From the NCBI RefSeq assembly GCF_022568775.1, contig NZ_JAKZHW010000001.1, positions 1,240,001 to 1,304,000 of the forward strand: a stretch of DNA of 64,000 nt, given 5' to 3'. The notes under the pieces were generated by a model. That model was not told the origin of the DNA, did not search any database, and was given only the letters and a program-made list of their open reading frames with translations. Below, one piece after another: positions 17,097 to 24,678 of the stretch; within the stretch, counting starts at the first letter, position 1, and each line of letters opens with the position of its first letter. The stretch is from Sphingomonas telluris (GTDB lineage: Bacteria > Pseudomonadota > Alphaproteobacteria > Sphingomonadales > Sphingomonadaceae). Both the position numbers and the translations under genes were made by a program.

Positions 17097-17954
17097 CTAC
17101 TGCAAGCGAACGAGTGCCTCCGGAATCTTGCTCGATCCGGGCCCAACGTCCCAGTGGACCTGCCGGCCGAGGGCGTGCGGAGCCGTCCCGTCCTCGCTGT
17201 TGTTGGTCAGCACTTCGCCGTCGGTGATGATGATGAAGCGGCCCTGCGCCTTCGAGACGGGACCGTCCTTCATCTGGCTCGCTGCCGCCGCACCCGCGCG
17301 CGCTCCGAGGGGGCCGGCCCGGCCCGTGAAAGCAGGAGCGGTCACGAACACCGAACCGTCCTTCCGGCGCCGGATGGCAATGAAGGGGATGATGAAGTCG
17401 TTGTCCGGCAGAGCCGGGAATACGAAGTCCTGCGTCGCGCGGCCCTCGAAGTGATAGTCCACGTCGTACACTCCGCGGCCGCGGTACTGAACGGAACGGT
17501 AGCCGGCATATTTGCCGAGCTTCGCCGCGAAGGCCCGCGAGGATTCGTCGTCGAAGCCGGGCATGCCGAACAATTTGGCCATCTGCTCGGTGTCTTCGCG
17601 CTTGGATTTCGCGCGTTCTGCAGCCTGCTTCTCGAAGTCGGTCTTCGCCTTGGCGAGCTCGGTCGGCGTGCAGGGCCGGACCTCGTCCTTGTCGTCGTCA
17701 TCGACCGGAGGCAGCCAGGCCTGCACCTCCACCTTTCCGCTCTTACGGCAACGCGCCTTCTCGGTGCTCCACGGCTCGGCCTTGGCCTCCGCGTCCGGCG
17801 GAGTCTGCAGGACGATCTCGCCGCGATAATCGAGGACGAAGCTGCCGTCCTTTTTCAGCGTCAGATCGGACGCGAACTTGCCCGGCCCCCACAGGCAGCC
17901 GGTGAGCAGCAGCGGTGCCGCCGCCATGAAGATGCGCTTGCCCCAGATGTGCAT
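17097..17954 (-). CDS. Large putative lipoprotein, possibly LppM-like
   Basis: 285 residues; the start has AAGGGGG upstream. The lipobox is LLTGC (residues 16-20). The segment SDLTLKKDGSFVLDYRGEIVL resembles the opening of LppM-type lipoproteins, but I am unsure of the family. The middle (about 95-135) is highly charged and may form a coiled coil; later blocks include PDNDFIIPFIAIRRRKDGSVF. It lies upstream of the amidohydrolase on the same strand with 83 bp between. Function unknown. Confidence 0.7.
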   Translation of the reverse strand: MHIWGKRIFMAAAPLLLTGCLWGPGKFASDLTLKKDGSFVLDYRGEIVLQTPPDAEAKAEPWSTEKARCRKSGKVEVQAWLPPVDDDDKDEVRPCTPTELAKAKTDFEKQAAERAKSKREDTEQMAKLFGMPGFDDESSRAFAAKLGKYAGYRSVQYRGRGVYDVDYHFEGRATQDFVFPALPDNDFIIPFIAIRRRKDGSVFVTAPAFTGRAGPLGARAGAAAASQMKDGPVSKAQGRFIIITDGEVLTNNSEDGTAPHALGRQVHWDVGPGSSKIPEALVRLQ

Positions 17955-18021
17955 CGGTAATCCCCCTTGACCGGAGACTAGCCGAGCAAGGCGAAAGCGC
18001 CAACAAACAGCAATGAAGGAA

Positions 18022-18051
18022 GTGGGAGGCTTCTGTTGCCCGGCGCCTCCC
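18022..18051 (-). terminator. Hairpin downstream of ssrA, candidate terminator
   Basis: On the minus strand GGGAGGC pairs with GCCTCCC (18045-18051 with 18024-18030), followed by a weak CACTTCCTTC tail. It would end the tmRNA precursor. TTCTGTTGCCCGG occurs twice here (18031-18043 and 18069-18081). Confidence 0.4.
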
Positions 18052-18363
18052 GTGCCGCTGGAATCCCCTTCTGTTGCCCGGTGGGGTCCGACCGCGCTTT
18101 TGTCTTTGTAACTTAGACCGTTAGGCCGTCAGTTACGCAGCAATTGCGAGCGCCTCGTTATCGTTGGCACTTGTGTGAATGAACCGTCACGGTGGCTCAA
18201 GCCGATCGGCAACCAGGCCTTTATTGCACTCGTCGATCCTATTTCGCCCCCATCAGCAACCGTCGAAACGGCGGCTGGTGGTGGAGGCGCCGGGGTACTG
18301 CCCCCCGGGTCCGAAATGCCTATTCCACCCGACAATCTACCGACATAGCCGGGTTGCCCCGGC
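18052..18363 (-). ncRNA. ssrA: Transfer-messenger RNA, circularly permuted two-piece form
   Basis: On the minus strand the acceptor piece comes first and ends GCGCCTCCACCA, with the terminal A at 18279. After a 27-bp intervening segment the coding piece starts GGGGGCG at 18251, whose first bases pair with CGCCTCC of the acceptor. The tag frame GCC AAC GAT ... TAA occupies 18168-18133 and encodes ANDNEALAIAA, then stop. This permuted order is the established alphaproteobacterial form. tmRNA rescues stalled ribosomes and marks the products for degradation. The outer ends are approximate: the 5' end is set from the promoter, the 3' end from the nearby hairpin. Confidence 0.93.
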
Positions 18364-18370
18364 AGGAGCC

Positions 18371-18399
18371 AAGATAGGCGTTCCTGCTCGCAAGGACAA
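18371..18399 (-). promoter_or_regulatory. Sigma-70-like promoter of ssrA
   Basis: On the minus strand TTGTCC (18399-18394) and TATCTT (18376-18371) are separated by 17 bases, predicting transcription start near 18363. Confidence 0.5.
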
Positions 18400-18464
18400 G
18401 TTTGCGGCGTTTTGAGTCAGTTGCTATGCGTTCGGCACGGAATGTCGCAACTGGGGATAAGTCA

Positions 18465-18755
18465 ATGAAGAAGCTTGGTTTTGTCGCAATGGGCGTCGCC
18501 GCGCTGGCTCTTGCGGCCTGCGGCAAGAACAACGCCGATCAGCTCAATGAGAGCGAGGCGCACAATGTGGAGGCGAGCGCGCTGAACGATCTCGCAGCCA
18601 ACGCCGCGAATGCGGAGATGGAGGCTCTGGGCAATCAGCAACAGCAGCTCGAGGCCGAGAATTCGGCCACGGCGGTCGAGAATACGGACGCGGCCTCGAA
18701 TGACACGGTGAAGACCGACCCGTCGAAGGTCGAGGACGACGTCCAGGGCATGTAA
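18465..18755 (+). CDS. Small Asn/Ala/Glu-rich lipoprotein
   Basis: 96 residues from the ATG at 18465 (GGGGATAA upstream). The signal has the lipobox LAAC (ALALAACGKNN). The mature part is hydrophilic and rich in Asn, Glu and Gln with repeated NAxN/EAE patterns, and is predicted to be helical. It resembles the lipoprotein at 1818 in composition. An efficient terminator follows. Function unknown. Confidence 0.75.
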   Translation: MKKLGFVAMGVAALALAACGKNNADQLNESEAHNVEASALNDLAANAANAEMEALGNQQQQLEAENSATAVENTDAASNDTVKTDPSKVEDDVQGM

Positions 18756-18775
18756 TCGCCCTTAAGGGGTTCTGG

Positions 18776-18810
18776 GGCCGTCGCTCATCCGGGCGGCGGC
18801 CTTTTTCTTT
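18776..18810 (+). terminator. Rho-independent terminator
   Basis: GGCCGTCGC at 18776-18784 pairs with GCGGCGGCC at 18793-18801 (one G-U), followed by TTTTTCTTT; it ends the lipoprotein transcript. Confidence 0.85.
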
Positions 18811-18838
18811 ATGCGCGGCGCGCCTAGGCGGACACGCA

Positions 18839-19588
18839 ATGGCCGAAGACGAAGCGATCCCCGCCGCGACCCTGATCCTCGTTCGCGACCGCGAGAGCGG
18901 CCCGCCCGAGCTGCTGATGGTCGAGCGCGCCGCGGGCATGGCCTTCGCGGCCGGGGCGTGGGTGTTTCCCGGCGGCAGGATCGACGCAGCCGATGAGGAG
19001 CTCGGCGCTACGCTGGACGACGAGCATGGGGGCGCCCGCATCGCCGCGATCCGCGAGACGCTCGAGGAGACGGCAATCCCGGTCGGTCTCGGTGCATCAC
19101 CCCGCCCGGAGCACTGCCTGGAGATTCAGGCGGCGCTCGCCGGGGGCCAGCAGTTCGCGGCAGTCGTCGCGCAGGCCGGATTAAGCCTGGACGTGGGCGC
19201 GCTGACGCCGCTCGCTCGCTGGGTGCCGCGCTTCCACGCCAAGCGCCGCTTCGACACCCTTTTCTTCGTCGCGCGTGCGCCCGAAGGCGACTGGATGCCC
19301 AACGTCATAGAAGGCGAATGCACGGGCGCGACATGGGTCAGCGCGGCCGAAATCCTGCACCGCGATCGAGCCGGTGAAGTGCAGCTGATTTTCCCGACAC
19401 GCCGCACGCTCGAACGGCTGGCTCAGCATTCGTATTACGATGCGATCGTCGCCGACGCGCGCTCACATTCGATCGAACCGATCACGCCCTGGGTAGAGGA
19501 GATCGGCGACGAGCGGTTCATCGCAATTCCGGAGGGAATGGGTTTTCCCGTCGTAAGGGAGCGCCTTGAGGGCCTCTGGCGCGGTTGA
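18839..19588 (+). CDS. Nudix hydrolase, NUDT19/CoA-diphosphatase-like
   Basis: 249 residues. The N-terminal part reads AATLILVRDRESGPPELLMVER, then FPGGRIDAADEE. The Nudix box is AIRETLEETAIPVG, preceded by an insertion longer than in canonical Nudix proteins, as in the NUDT19 branch. The C-terminal half contains LARWVPRFHAKRRFDTLFFVA. The family hydrolyses nucleoside diphosphates linked to another moiety, with CoA and its derivatives known for NUDT19; this is only a likely substrate here. Confidence 0.8.
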   Translation: MAEDEAIPAATLILVRDRESGPPELLMVERAAGMAFAAGAWVFPGGRIDAADEELGATLDDEHGGARIAAIRETLEETAIPVGLGASPRPEHCLEIQAALAGGQQFAAVVAQAGLSLDVGALTPLARWVPRFHAKRRFDTLFFVARAPEGDWMPNVIEGECTGATWVSAAEILHRDRAGEVQLIFPTRRTLERLAQHSYYDAIVADARSHSIEPITPWVEEIGDERFIAIPEGMGFPVVRERLEGLWRG

Positions 19589-19628
19589 GTCCACTAATCG
19601 ACATTAGCGAGTCGCGGCCCGGACATAT

Positions 19629-19660
19629 GAAAAAGGGGACCCGCATCGCTGCGAGTCCCC
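19629..19660 (-). terminator. Rho-independent terminator of the SWIB gene
   Basis: On the minus strand GGGGACTCGCA pairs with TGCGGGTCCCC (19660-19635), followed by TTTTT and CATATG. Confidence 0.85.
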
Positions 19661-19685
19661 TCATCGCCTAGAGCGGCGACGCGTC

Positions 19686-19964
19686 TTACTTCAGGTGGTT
19701 CGAGAGATGCTTGTTCATCTCGAACATGCTGACGCGATCCTTGCCGCCGAAGACCTTCTTCAGCTTGTCGTCAGCAACAATTTCCCGCTTGTTCTGAGGG
19801 TTTTGCAGGTTGTTCTTGCGAATGTGATCCCAGACCTTGGAGACCACTTCGCTGCGCGGCAGCGGCGAGCTGCCCGTAATCGCAGCGAGGTCCGCCGAAG
19901 GTTGAACCGGCCGCGCCAATCCGCCGCCTGCTTTCCTGCCCGACCCCGATGATTTTGTTGCCAT
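19686..19964 (-). CDS. SWIB/MDM2-domain protein
   Basis: 92 residues; the ATG at 19964 has a strong AGGAGGGC ribosome site. After a basic, flexible N-terminus (TKSSGSGRKAGGG) comes a SWIB domain: LPRSEVVSKVWDHIRKNNLQNPQNKREIV and FEMNKHLSNHL. The domain was first described in the eukaryotic SWI/SNF subunit BAF60b and is found in chlamydiae and several proteobacteria. A role as a DNA-associated or nucleoid protein is commonly assumed but not established. Confidence 0.9.
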   Translation of the reverse strand: MATKSSGSGRKAGGGLARPVQPSADLAAITGSSPLPRSEVVSKVWDHIRKNNLQNPQNKREIVADDKLKKVFGGKDRVSMFEMNKHLSNHLK

Positions 19965-20046
19965 ACGGCCCTCCTGTTGTTCTCCAATTGATAGAGCGCA
20001 AACCTGCGCTCTTGGCAATGCGTTTTCAGAGGGGAAACGCCTGAAA

Positions 20047-20853
20047 TTATCTCGTGAACGGAACGATCCGGTTCAGAACGTCGTGACCGATGTCCGCGCG
20101 GCCGCCGTAGACGATGCCGGAACGCTGGCACCATTCCTCGACGATCGCCTCTTCGTCGCGGCCGAAGTCGGGGTCGTTGCGCGGGATGTCGCCGACCCGT
20201 CCCAGCCGCAGCCGCGCAACGCTGCGCACGTTCGCGCTGGCGGTGACGTGAAACATCGTGCGGTCAATGCGGTAGTGATGCTCGCTCACATCCTCGATGA
20301 GGAGATCGGCGCCTTTGAGGTCAGGCTCCAGCACAGTTCCCAGCAACGCAGCAAACACCGTCAGATTGAACGCCAGCGCAGGCCCGCCATCTAGCCCTGG
20401 TTCCAGCGACGCCGGATCGCGCCGGACCAGCCAGTTGAGAGCCCGCGTTACCGCCGCCTGCCCGCCCTCGCGCATCAGGTCCTGCGGCATCGGTCCCCAG
20501 GCGACCTGCAGCCCCGCCTTGTGAAAACCGCCATGCAGGAAACCCGCGTCGCTGTAGCCGAGATAAACCTTGGACGACGCAGCTGCAGGAGGATCGGCGA
20601 GCGCAGCTTCCGCGATCCGATTGGACCCGTATCCGCCGCGCGCAAACCACACCGCTTCCACGGCCGGATCGGCCATCACTTCGCGTAACGCTTCGAGCCG
20701 CTGTTCGTCGGTGCCGGCGAAATGCCCGTCGACTTCGAAGCACTGCGGATGAACCGCGACCTCGCAGTCGCCGCGCGCTTGGACGAACTGCTCCAACCGC
20801 TCGGCGGCGGTGCGCGACAACGTACAGCTGGGAGCAACGACGGCGATCCGCAT
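20047..20853 (-). CDS. ldcA: LD-carboxypeptidase (peptidase family S66)
   Basis: 268 residues. The S66 signatures are MRIAVVAPSCTLSR at the N-terminus, VWFARGGYGSNRI, GYSDAG with the nucleophilic Ser, the AWGPMPQDL segment, the acid in LLIEDVSEHHYRIDRT, and GRADIGHDVL with the catalytic His. The family trims the terminal D-Ala from muropeptide tetrapeptides during murein recycling. Such enzymes are cytoplasmic, and no signal peptide is present. Confidence 0.85.
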   Translation of the reverse strand: MRIAVVAPSCTLSRTAAERLEQFVQARGDCEVAVHPQCFEVDGHFAGTDEQRLEALREVMADPAVEAVWFARGGYGSNRIAEAALADPPAAASSKVYLGYSDAGFLHGGFHKAGLQVAWGPMPQDLMREGGQAAVTRALNWLVRRDPASLEPGLDGGPALAFNLTVFAALLGTVLEPDLKGADLLIEDVSEHHYRIDRTMFHVTASANVRSVARLRLGRVGDIPRNDPDFGRDEEAIVEEWCQRSGIVYGGRADIGHDVLNRIVPFTR

Positions 20854-20877
20854 CGACGCTGCTTAGGGTGATACGCC

Positions 20878-20921
20878 GAATGTCTGCAATGGGTGGAAAG
20901 CTGCCATTAACGCGACGGCTA
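20878..20921. repeat. Intergenic palindromic repeat copy 1
   Basis: Starts GAATGTCTGCAATGGG and contains the AAAGCTGCC half. Its end provides the TAG stop (20921-20919) of the minus-strand gene at 20919. See the finding on the repeat family. Confidence 0.7.
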
Positions 20922-21287
20922 GTTCACGATGCGCGTCGGCGTGCCCCATTTAACTTCAACGCAGCGTTCCTGTCGGCATAAGCCGCTAGCCATGTCGCTT
21001 CGGGTGAGATCTCTAACCCTCGTCGAAGTGCCAGGCTCAAATTCCACCGAAAGCGGCCCGGCATCCTTCGGCATTGCTGCGAACTGCCCAAGATAGGTCT
21101 GCAACGTCTGCCGATCCACGGCTTGCCCGTTCCAAGTGAACGTGCCGTCGCGCTGGACCTTCAGATGGTAGGCAGCCTCGTTAACCGGCGCTTTGCTGAA
21201 CGGTGGTTCTTCATTTTGACTGGTTGAGCTTTCTGGCCCGCATCCAGTCAGCGCTAGAGCGAGCGCAAGTACGGGTACCAATCTCAT
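20919..21287 (-). CDS. Small lipoprotein with ExbD-like periplasmic domain
   Basis: 122 residues. The signal and lipobox are ALALTGCGPE. The mature part includes YHLKVQRDGTFTWNGQAVDR followed by LQTYLGQFAA, which resembles the extracytoplasmic ExbD/TolR domain (a strand, a wNG turn and a helix), but there is no transmembrane anchor, so it is not a canonical ExbD. The stop codon lies in a palindromic repeat, and another repeat copy sits upstream at 21311. Similarity is by eye and weak. Confidence 0.6.
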   Translation of the reverse strand: MRLVPVLALALALTGCGPESSTSQNEEPPFSKAPVNEAAYHLKVQRDGTFTWNGQAVDRQTLQTYLGQFAAMPKDAGPLSVEFEPGTSTRVRDLTRSDMASGLCRQERCVEVKWGTPTRIVN

Positions 21288-21310
21288 TGCACCTTTGTGC
21301 AGGGCGACGC

Positions 21311-21382
21311 GAATGTCTGCAATGGGTCGAAAGCTGCCGTTAGCACGAGGGGCACCTTAGGTGGAATGCGGACGTTAGCGGC
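21311..21382. repeat. Intergenic palindromic repeat copy 2
   Basis: A GAATGTCTGCAATGGGTCG half-unit is followed by AAAGCTGCCGTTAGC, and further on by GTGGAATGCGGACGTTAGCG, a second diverged unit. It separates two minus-strand genes. Confidence 0.65.
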
Positions 21383-21459
21383 GACCAGATTACCAGGGAT
21401 CAAGCTCCGCAGGCGCTCACGATCACCGGTGGCGCTGGTGCCGAGAAGGACGTCGGATG

Positions 21460-21843
21460 TCATTGCGGTGGCAGGGCCTGTCTCGCGGCTGCCCGAAAGA
21501 ACGTTGCCGATACCAGCCACAGCGCCGCGATGGCGGCGGAGTAAACCAAGGCTTTGAGCGAGCCATCCGGCGTGCTCGCAATCACGGGCGCGGTGGCGAT
21601 CAACGATCCGAGCGCCACCTGCATGATGGCGACCCCGAGCATCGTTCGGGCCATGCCTGCGGGTCGGAATGATGCGGCGAATGCGCCCACCATCGCGGCC
21701 ATGATCACCATGAAGAAGGCAGCGCCGTTACCGTCGTCGCGAACGATCGTCGTCCAGACGATGAGGAACGAAGTCACAACTGCGATCGCAACTCCGAACC
21801 GGTAAAGACGTGTCCGGCTCGTGCATTCGCTCGCACTGATCAT
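21460..21843 (-). CDS. Four-helix integral membrane protein, unknown
   Basis: 127 residues; the ATG at 21843 has a strong AGGAGG site. Four hydrophobic segments are visible (about 15-33, 42-60, 68-86 and 97-115). I recognise no catalytic motif or named family. It lies between repeat copies 2 and 3, on the minus strand. Confidence 0.7.
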   Translation of the reverse strand: MISASECTSRTRLYRFGVAIAVVTSFLIVWTTIVRDDGNGAAFFMVIMAAMVGAFAASFRPAGMARTMLGVAIMQVALGSLIATAPVIASTPDGSLKALVYSAAIAALWLVSATFFRAAARQALPPQ

Positions 21844-21940
21844 CTTGGTCCTCCTGTCGCATTGGGGTTCCTATCATGGCTCAAGGGCGAATGAGCGGCA
21901 TGAGGGCGCAGTGAGGAAGATGTGAGAAATGGCGTCTGAA

Positions 21941-22005
21941 AGTCCGCGATGGGTCGAAAGCTGCCGCTAGCGCGAATGGCAGAAATGGGTCGAAGGCGGA
22001 CACTA
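21941..22005. repeat. Intergenic palindromic repeat copy 3 (double unit)
   Basis: Two units lie in tandem: AGTCCGCGATGGGTCG followed by AAAGCTGCCGCTAGCG, then AATGGGTCGAAGGCGGAC. The final CTA at 22003-22005 is the TAG stop of the DUF2182 gene. Confidence 0.75.
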
Positions 22006-22740
22006 AATCAAGAGCAGAGCTGCGCCCCAGAGGATCATTCCGACGCCGGCAAGCCTTGCAAGCCATCGTCCGCCGGGAAGCAGCTTCTCCGCCGCGACCA
22101 GCAATGTCAGTCCGGCCACCCAGATGAGATTCATGACGCCGCCGGCGAACAGCAATGCCATCAGCAACCAGCAGCAGCCAACGCAATAGGTTCCGTGCAG
22201 CAAGCCGAGCCGGAAGGCGCCCGACGGGCCGGGCCGGTAGTGGCGGCTAAGAAATGACCCGGGTGAGCGGCAACGGCTGAGGCAGGCGTCCTTCAACGGC
22301 GACAGCTGGTACAGCCCCGATGCGATGAACAAGGCGGCTGCGGCATCCCGCCCGACGACCGCCATGGTTGCAGAAGGCAGGAGCGACGATTGCAATCCCG
22401 CCGCGATCACGGAGAAGGCGAGCCAGCAGGCGAGGTATCCCGCAAGAAACGCGGCGGTCGGGGGCGACGTTTCCAGTCCGTCGGAATGGCGGTGAACCTG
22501 CGCGTAGAGCAGGATGGTGGGGGCCGCGGATGGGATCATCATCGCAAACATCATGACCCACCACATGATCGCGATTGCGGCGAAGCCGGGAGTTGCATCC
22601 ATGCCAGGCATCGCAGGCATTGCCGCGCCGAGAAAGAGGTAGGCCCAGGCGAGCAGCACAAGGACCGCCAGCCCGGCGATCGTGACTGCACGGCTTCGGA
22701 TCGCGACCCGCTCGGCCATTGTCCGCCGAACGGCCGCCAT
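22003..22740 (-). CDS. DUF2182 membrane protein, predicted metal-binding
   Basis: 245 residues with six or seven hydrophobic segments. It has the DUF2182 hallmarks MPAMPGMD, WWVMMFAMMIPSAAPTILLYA and LGLLHGTYCVGCCWLLMALLFAGGVMNL, where Met, His and Cys residues suggest metal contact. It follows the DUF1326 gene by 2 bp, a pairing known in other proteobacteria. The start could also be an ATG seven codons later. Function is unproven; a metal-related role is inference. Confidence 0.85.
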   Translation of the reverse strand: MAAVRRTMAERVAIRSRAVTIAGLAVLVLLAWAYLFLGAAMPAMPGMDATPGFAAIAIMWWVMMFAMMIPSAAPTILLYAQVHRHSDGLETSPPTAAFLAGYLACWLAFSVIAAGLQSSLLPSATMAVVGRDAAAALFIASGLYQLSPLKDACLSRCRSPGSFLSRHYRPGPSGAFRLGLLHGTYCVGCCWLLMALLFAGGVMNLIWVAGLTLLVAAEKLLPGGRWLARLAGVGMILWGAALLLI

Positions 22741-22742
22741 GG

Positions 22743-23375
22743 TCAGCTGCGCACCACTCCGTGACTGGAAAGGTGGAGGTTCGCGAACTGTCCGTAACTG
22801 TCGCTGAAATCGACCTGTACCGGCCCAGCGCTTTTGCTCGAGGCGCTGCCGATGTCGGCGACCTCATATTCGAACCCGGCGGGCAGGACGATCTGCGCGC
22901 GGGACGCCTCGCCAGTCACCTTGTTGCGGATCGGCTCACCGACCATCTCGACATAATTGGGGATCGAAAGCCGCCCTTTGCGTCCCTCGACATCGACCTC
23001 GAACTCGATGTCGGTGAAAACCGGCTCATGCATGTTGGTCACGGTCGCGGCATAGACCGCGAACATGGTCGCGAAGGGATCGGTGTCCTGGCCTGTCATG
23101 ATGCGTAGCAGGGCCGTCCGCTGCGCTTCGTCGGCTTGCCGGTCGACGAAGGCGATGGCCTCTCCATTGCCTTCGTGGATCGCTCCTGGCCATTTGAAAA
23201 TGGCCGCGATCCTGAGGCCGTTCAACGGCGTGTCCCCGTGGCGGCCTTCGTCGATCTGTATCGCCGCGACGGCGTAGCAATGGCCTTTGTCGGGCAGCGC
23301 ATTGAATTGACAATTGCAGCCATATTCACAGCTGCAGTTGACGAGCTCACGGCCGCGAAACTCCCAGTGCGCCAC
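22743..23375 (-). CDS. DUF1326-domain protein
   Basis: 210 residues starting at a GTG (23375) preceded by a very good AGGAGGGG site. The N-terminus WEFRGRELVNCSCEYGCNCQ carries four closely spaced cysteines typical of DUF1326, followed by GHCYAVAAIQIDEG and FKWPGAIHEGNGEA. It has no signal peptide. It is adjacent to the DUF2182 membrane protein in a likely operon; the cysteine cluster plus the Met/Cys-rich partner suggests metal handling, which is inference. Confidence 0.85.
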   Translation of the reverse strand: MAHWEFRGRELVNCSCEYGCNCQFNALPDKGHCYAVAAIQIDEGRHGDTPLNGLRIAAIFKWPGAIHEGNGEAIAFVDRQADEAQRTALLRIMTGQDTDPFATMFAVYAATVTNMHEPVFTDIEFEVDVEGRKGRLSIPNYVEMVGEPIRNKVTGEASRAQIVLPAGFEYEVADIGSASSKSAGPVQVDFSDSYGQFANLHLSSHGVVRS

Positions 23376-23536
23376 TGTCCCCTCCTGTGAGGTAGAAGAA
23401 CAACTTTTAGCACAGACCGGATCGATTGCAGAGCGTCCGATCCCTGTGTCTGCTTTGGGTGCTGCGACGCTGATGTAGTGAAGCGGATAAGACCCACCCG
23501 GATTGAAGCCCTGGGGAAACTGCATTCCTCCGCGGC

Positions 23537-24541
23537 TCAAATCCAGTCGCGGTGCCGTGCGTAAGCGACAGAGATCAGCGCGATGAACACGAGCCCGCCG
23601 GTCACGATCGAGAAACCAGTCGTGCCGGTTTCGAAGAAGGGCAGTTTGAAGTTCATCCCCATGAGACCTGCGATGGCGGCGCAAAATCCGACGATGGCCG
23701 TCAGAAACGTCAGCACTTTCACAAGGTCGTTGGTCTGTTGTCCGGTACGAGAGGTGAAGAGCTCAAAGCTCCCTACGACCACGTCTCGGGTGCGCTCCAC
23801 CTCGTCCACGGCCCTTTCGAACCGCGTCACCAGCCCTTCGTAGAAAGGCGCGGCGCCTGAATCCGTGACGAGCGCGAAGTCCGGGCGAGAAAGACCGTAA
23901 AAAACCTCTCGCTGCGCAACGAGCAAACTCCGAAGCCGCGACACGCGCCGGCGAAGCGCGACCATTCTTCCGAGCAAAATCCCGGAAGCGGACTCTCTAA
24001 GCACCCGCTCGTCGAGCTTGTCGGCGGCCTCCTCGATCCGGGATACCTCCTGGAAGTATTCTCCCAGATGCCAATCGAGCAGCGATGCGGCCAATGCCTG
24101 TCCTGTAAGAAGCCCGATCAGCGTTTCCGCCTTATCCTGTTCCCGGAAGCGATCGAGGCACGGGACATTCCCCGCATGAACAGTGACGAGCCAGCGTTCA
24201 GACACGATGAAGTCGACACGAATGCTCCCCGGCACTGCGCGTTCCTCGGTCGAGTTCGGGAGACGATCGTCCGTCCCATGATTCGGGGCGGGAGCCGTGC
24301 TCACCGAGAAGCGGAAGTACTCACCGTAATTCTCCAGCATCGGGCGGCCCGCGTCTTGTGCAGTCCACGCGCCGCGACGAAGGTTCAACAGTTGGCCCAA
24401 GCGTTCCAATTCGCCCGCATCGGGTTCGTCGATGTCGATCCACAGCAATTTGTCGGAGCTGAGAGCGTCAACCGACACATCCTGCAGCCCGATCTCACGG
24501 TCGCGCCCTTCGGCGTCGTACAAATACGCCTTCGTGGTCAT
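23537..24541 (-). CDS. CorA/ZntB-family divalent cation transporter
   Basis: 334 residues. A long cytoplasmic alpha/beta domain and extended helix are followed by two C-terminal transmembrane helices. The pore signature is GMNFKLPFF at the end of the first helix (the family GMN motif is intact). The N-terminal LLWIDIDEPDAGELERL is typical of the CorA/ZntB group. The motif alone does not separate Mg2+ import from Zn2+ transport. It precedes DUF1326-DUF2182 by 160 bp on the same strand, in which I see nothing specific. Confidence 0.85.
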   Translation of the reverse strand: MTTKAYLYDAEGRDREIGLQDVSVDALSSDKLLWIDIDEPDAGELERLGQLLNLRRGAWTAQDAGRPMLENYGEYFRFSVSTAPAPNHGTDDRLPNSTEERAVPGSIRVDFIVSERWLVTVHAGNVPCLDRFREQDKAETLIGLLTGQALAASLLDWHLGEYFQEVSRIEEAADKLDERVLRESASGILLGRMVALRRRVSRLRSLLVAQREVFYGLSRPDFALVTDSGAAPFYEGLVTRFERAVDEVERTRDVVVGSFELFTSRTGQQTNDLVKVLTFLTAIVGFCAAIAGLMGMNFKLPFFETGTTGFSIVTGGLVFIALISVAYARHRDWI

Positions 24542-24564
24542 AGCTGCCGTAACGCGCGACTAAC

Positions 24565-24592
24565 AACAATGTCCGCAATGGGTGGATAGGAC
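24565..24592. repeat. Intergenic palindromic repeat copy 4 (partial)
   Basis: AACAATGTCCGCAATGGGTG, a single half-unit just upstream of the CorA start. The preceding TAGCTGCCGTAACGCGC (24541 onward) resembles the other half. Confidence 0.6.
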
Positions 24593-24678
24593 ATCCAATC
24601 CGCACCTAGGGACTACCCCTAATTCCAACCGCTTGGCCGATTGGCGAAGGCCGGGGCAACCATAGCAGGAGCGCTACT

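Noticed and set aside
17955..18464. Protein-coding frame of about 68 residues on the minus strand at 18129-18335
   Set aside because: The DNA is the two-piece tmRNA; the frame is a by-product of its sequence.
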